In this document: positions 13,880-14,030 of the stretch, one piece after another
Position numbering within the stretch: the stretch's first letter is position 1
Layout of the letters: each line of letters starts with the position of its first letter
Assembly: GCA_017958895.1 (NCBI GenBank)
Contig: JAGDBT010000037.1
Coordinates: 1-14,030 of the forward strand
Direction: 5' to 3'
Length of the DNA: 14,030 bases
Source: Alphaproteobacteria bacterium
Lineage (GTDB): Bacteria > Pseudomonadota > Alphaproteobacteria > RF32 > CAG-239
The notes under the pieces: generated by a model
What the model was told of the DNA's origin: nothing
The model's database searches: none
Seen by the model: only the letters and a program-made list of their open reading frames with translations
Position numbers and translations under genes: made by a program

Positions 13880-14030
13880 ATGCCTACATTTAATCAGTTA
13901 ATTCGTAAATCACGAACACCAAAAGTGAAGAGAAACAAAGTTCCGGCTTTGAAATCTTGTCCACAAAAACGCGGTGTTTGTACAAGGGTTTATACAACAA
14001 CCCCGAAAAAACCAAACTCAGCTTTGCGTA
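13880..14030 (+). CDS. rpsL: 30S ribosomal protein S12, N-terminal part (cut by window edge)
   Basis: The first 50 residues of S12, starting MPTFNQLIRKSRTPK and including PQKRGVCTRVYTTTPKKPNSALR. S12 sits in the decoding centre of the small subunit. The ATG at 13880 has AAGGA with a 7-base spacing. Lys43 and Lys44 of TPKKPNS are intact, so no streptomycin-resistance change is seen at that site; the second hotspot (around residue 88) lies beyond the window. Its own promoter and leader suggest it opens the str operon, presumably followed by rpsG and fusA. Confidence 0.98.
   Translation, partial: MPTFNQLIRKSRTPKVKRNKVPALKSCPQKRGVCTRVYTTTPKKPNSALR

Overview
The window (about 40% GC by eye) comes from a proteobacterium, most likely an alphaproteobacterium. 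The evidence is the Hfq sequence (RRDG...QLVYKHA.STIMP), the RecG N-terminus, the hfq-hflX pair and divergent recG/mfd. The prepilin N-terminus (GRSMIEMLGVLAIIG) resembles those I recall from uncultured gut-associated Alphaproteobacteria; that placement is inference from memory, not from a search. Nearly all of the window is coding. I see no rRNA, tRNA, insertion sequence, CRISPR array or phage module, and no stretch over 300 bases lacks a gene.

Left part (1-7024). The C-terminal 272 residues of a U32-family protein enter from the left edge and converge, 4 bases apart, on a small secreted PLD-type (HKD) nuclease. That nuclease gene follows recG by 3 bases on the minus strand. recG and mfd diverge from an 83-bp gap whose two predicted -10 boxes abut. 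Both are DNA-repair translocases: RecG remodels stalled forks, and Mfd removes stalled RNA polymerase and recruits UvrA. A bidirectional terminator closes mfd and the pilin-like pair that faces it.

Middle (7043-10983, minus strand). Two small genes together look like one type IV pilin-like protein cut in two: an 84-aa prepilin stalk and a 140-aa C-terminal domain with its own ribosome binding site and Sec signal peptide. Upstream is a tight operon of rmuC (DNA recombination), a Firmicutes-style murG (lipid II synthesis) and a sirtuin deacylase. The sirtuin start overlaps the murG stop, and rmuC and murG are 1 base apart.

Right part (10984-14030, plus strand). hfq and hflX are followed by two related small lipoproteins; the first overlaps the hflX stop as ATGA. 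A 21-residue membrane microprotein comes next, with its own good promoter and Shine-Dalgarno. The window ends in the first 50 codons of rpsL, whose predicted transcript starts at a GCAA-capped hairpin.

Items most worth a second look: the split pilin; an Hfq lacking both phenylalanines of the usual FDNF-type segment; the microprotein; the Firmicutes-like MurG in a non-dcw operon; and the sirtuin whose class III arginine position is Met. None of these proves a new system, but the split pilin and the microprotein are the least explained by known families.
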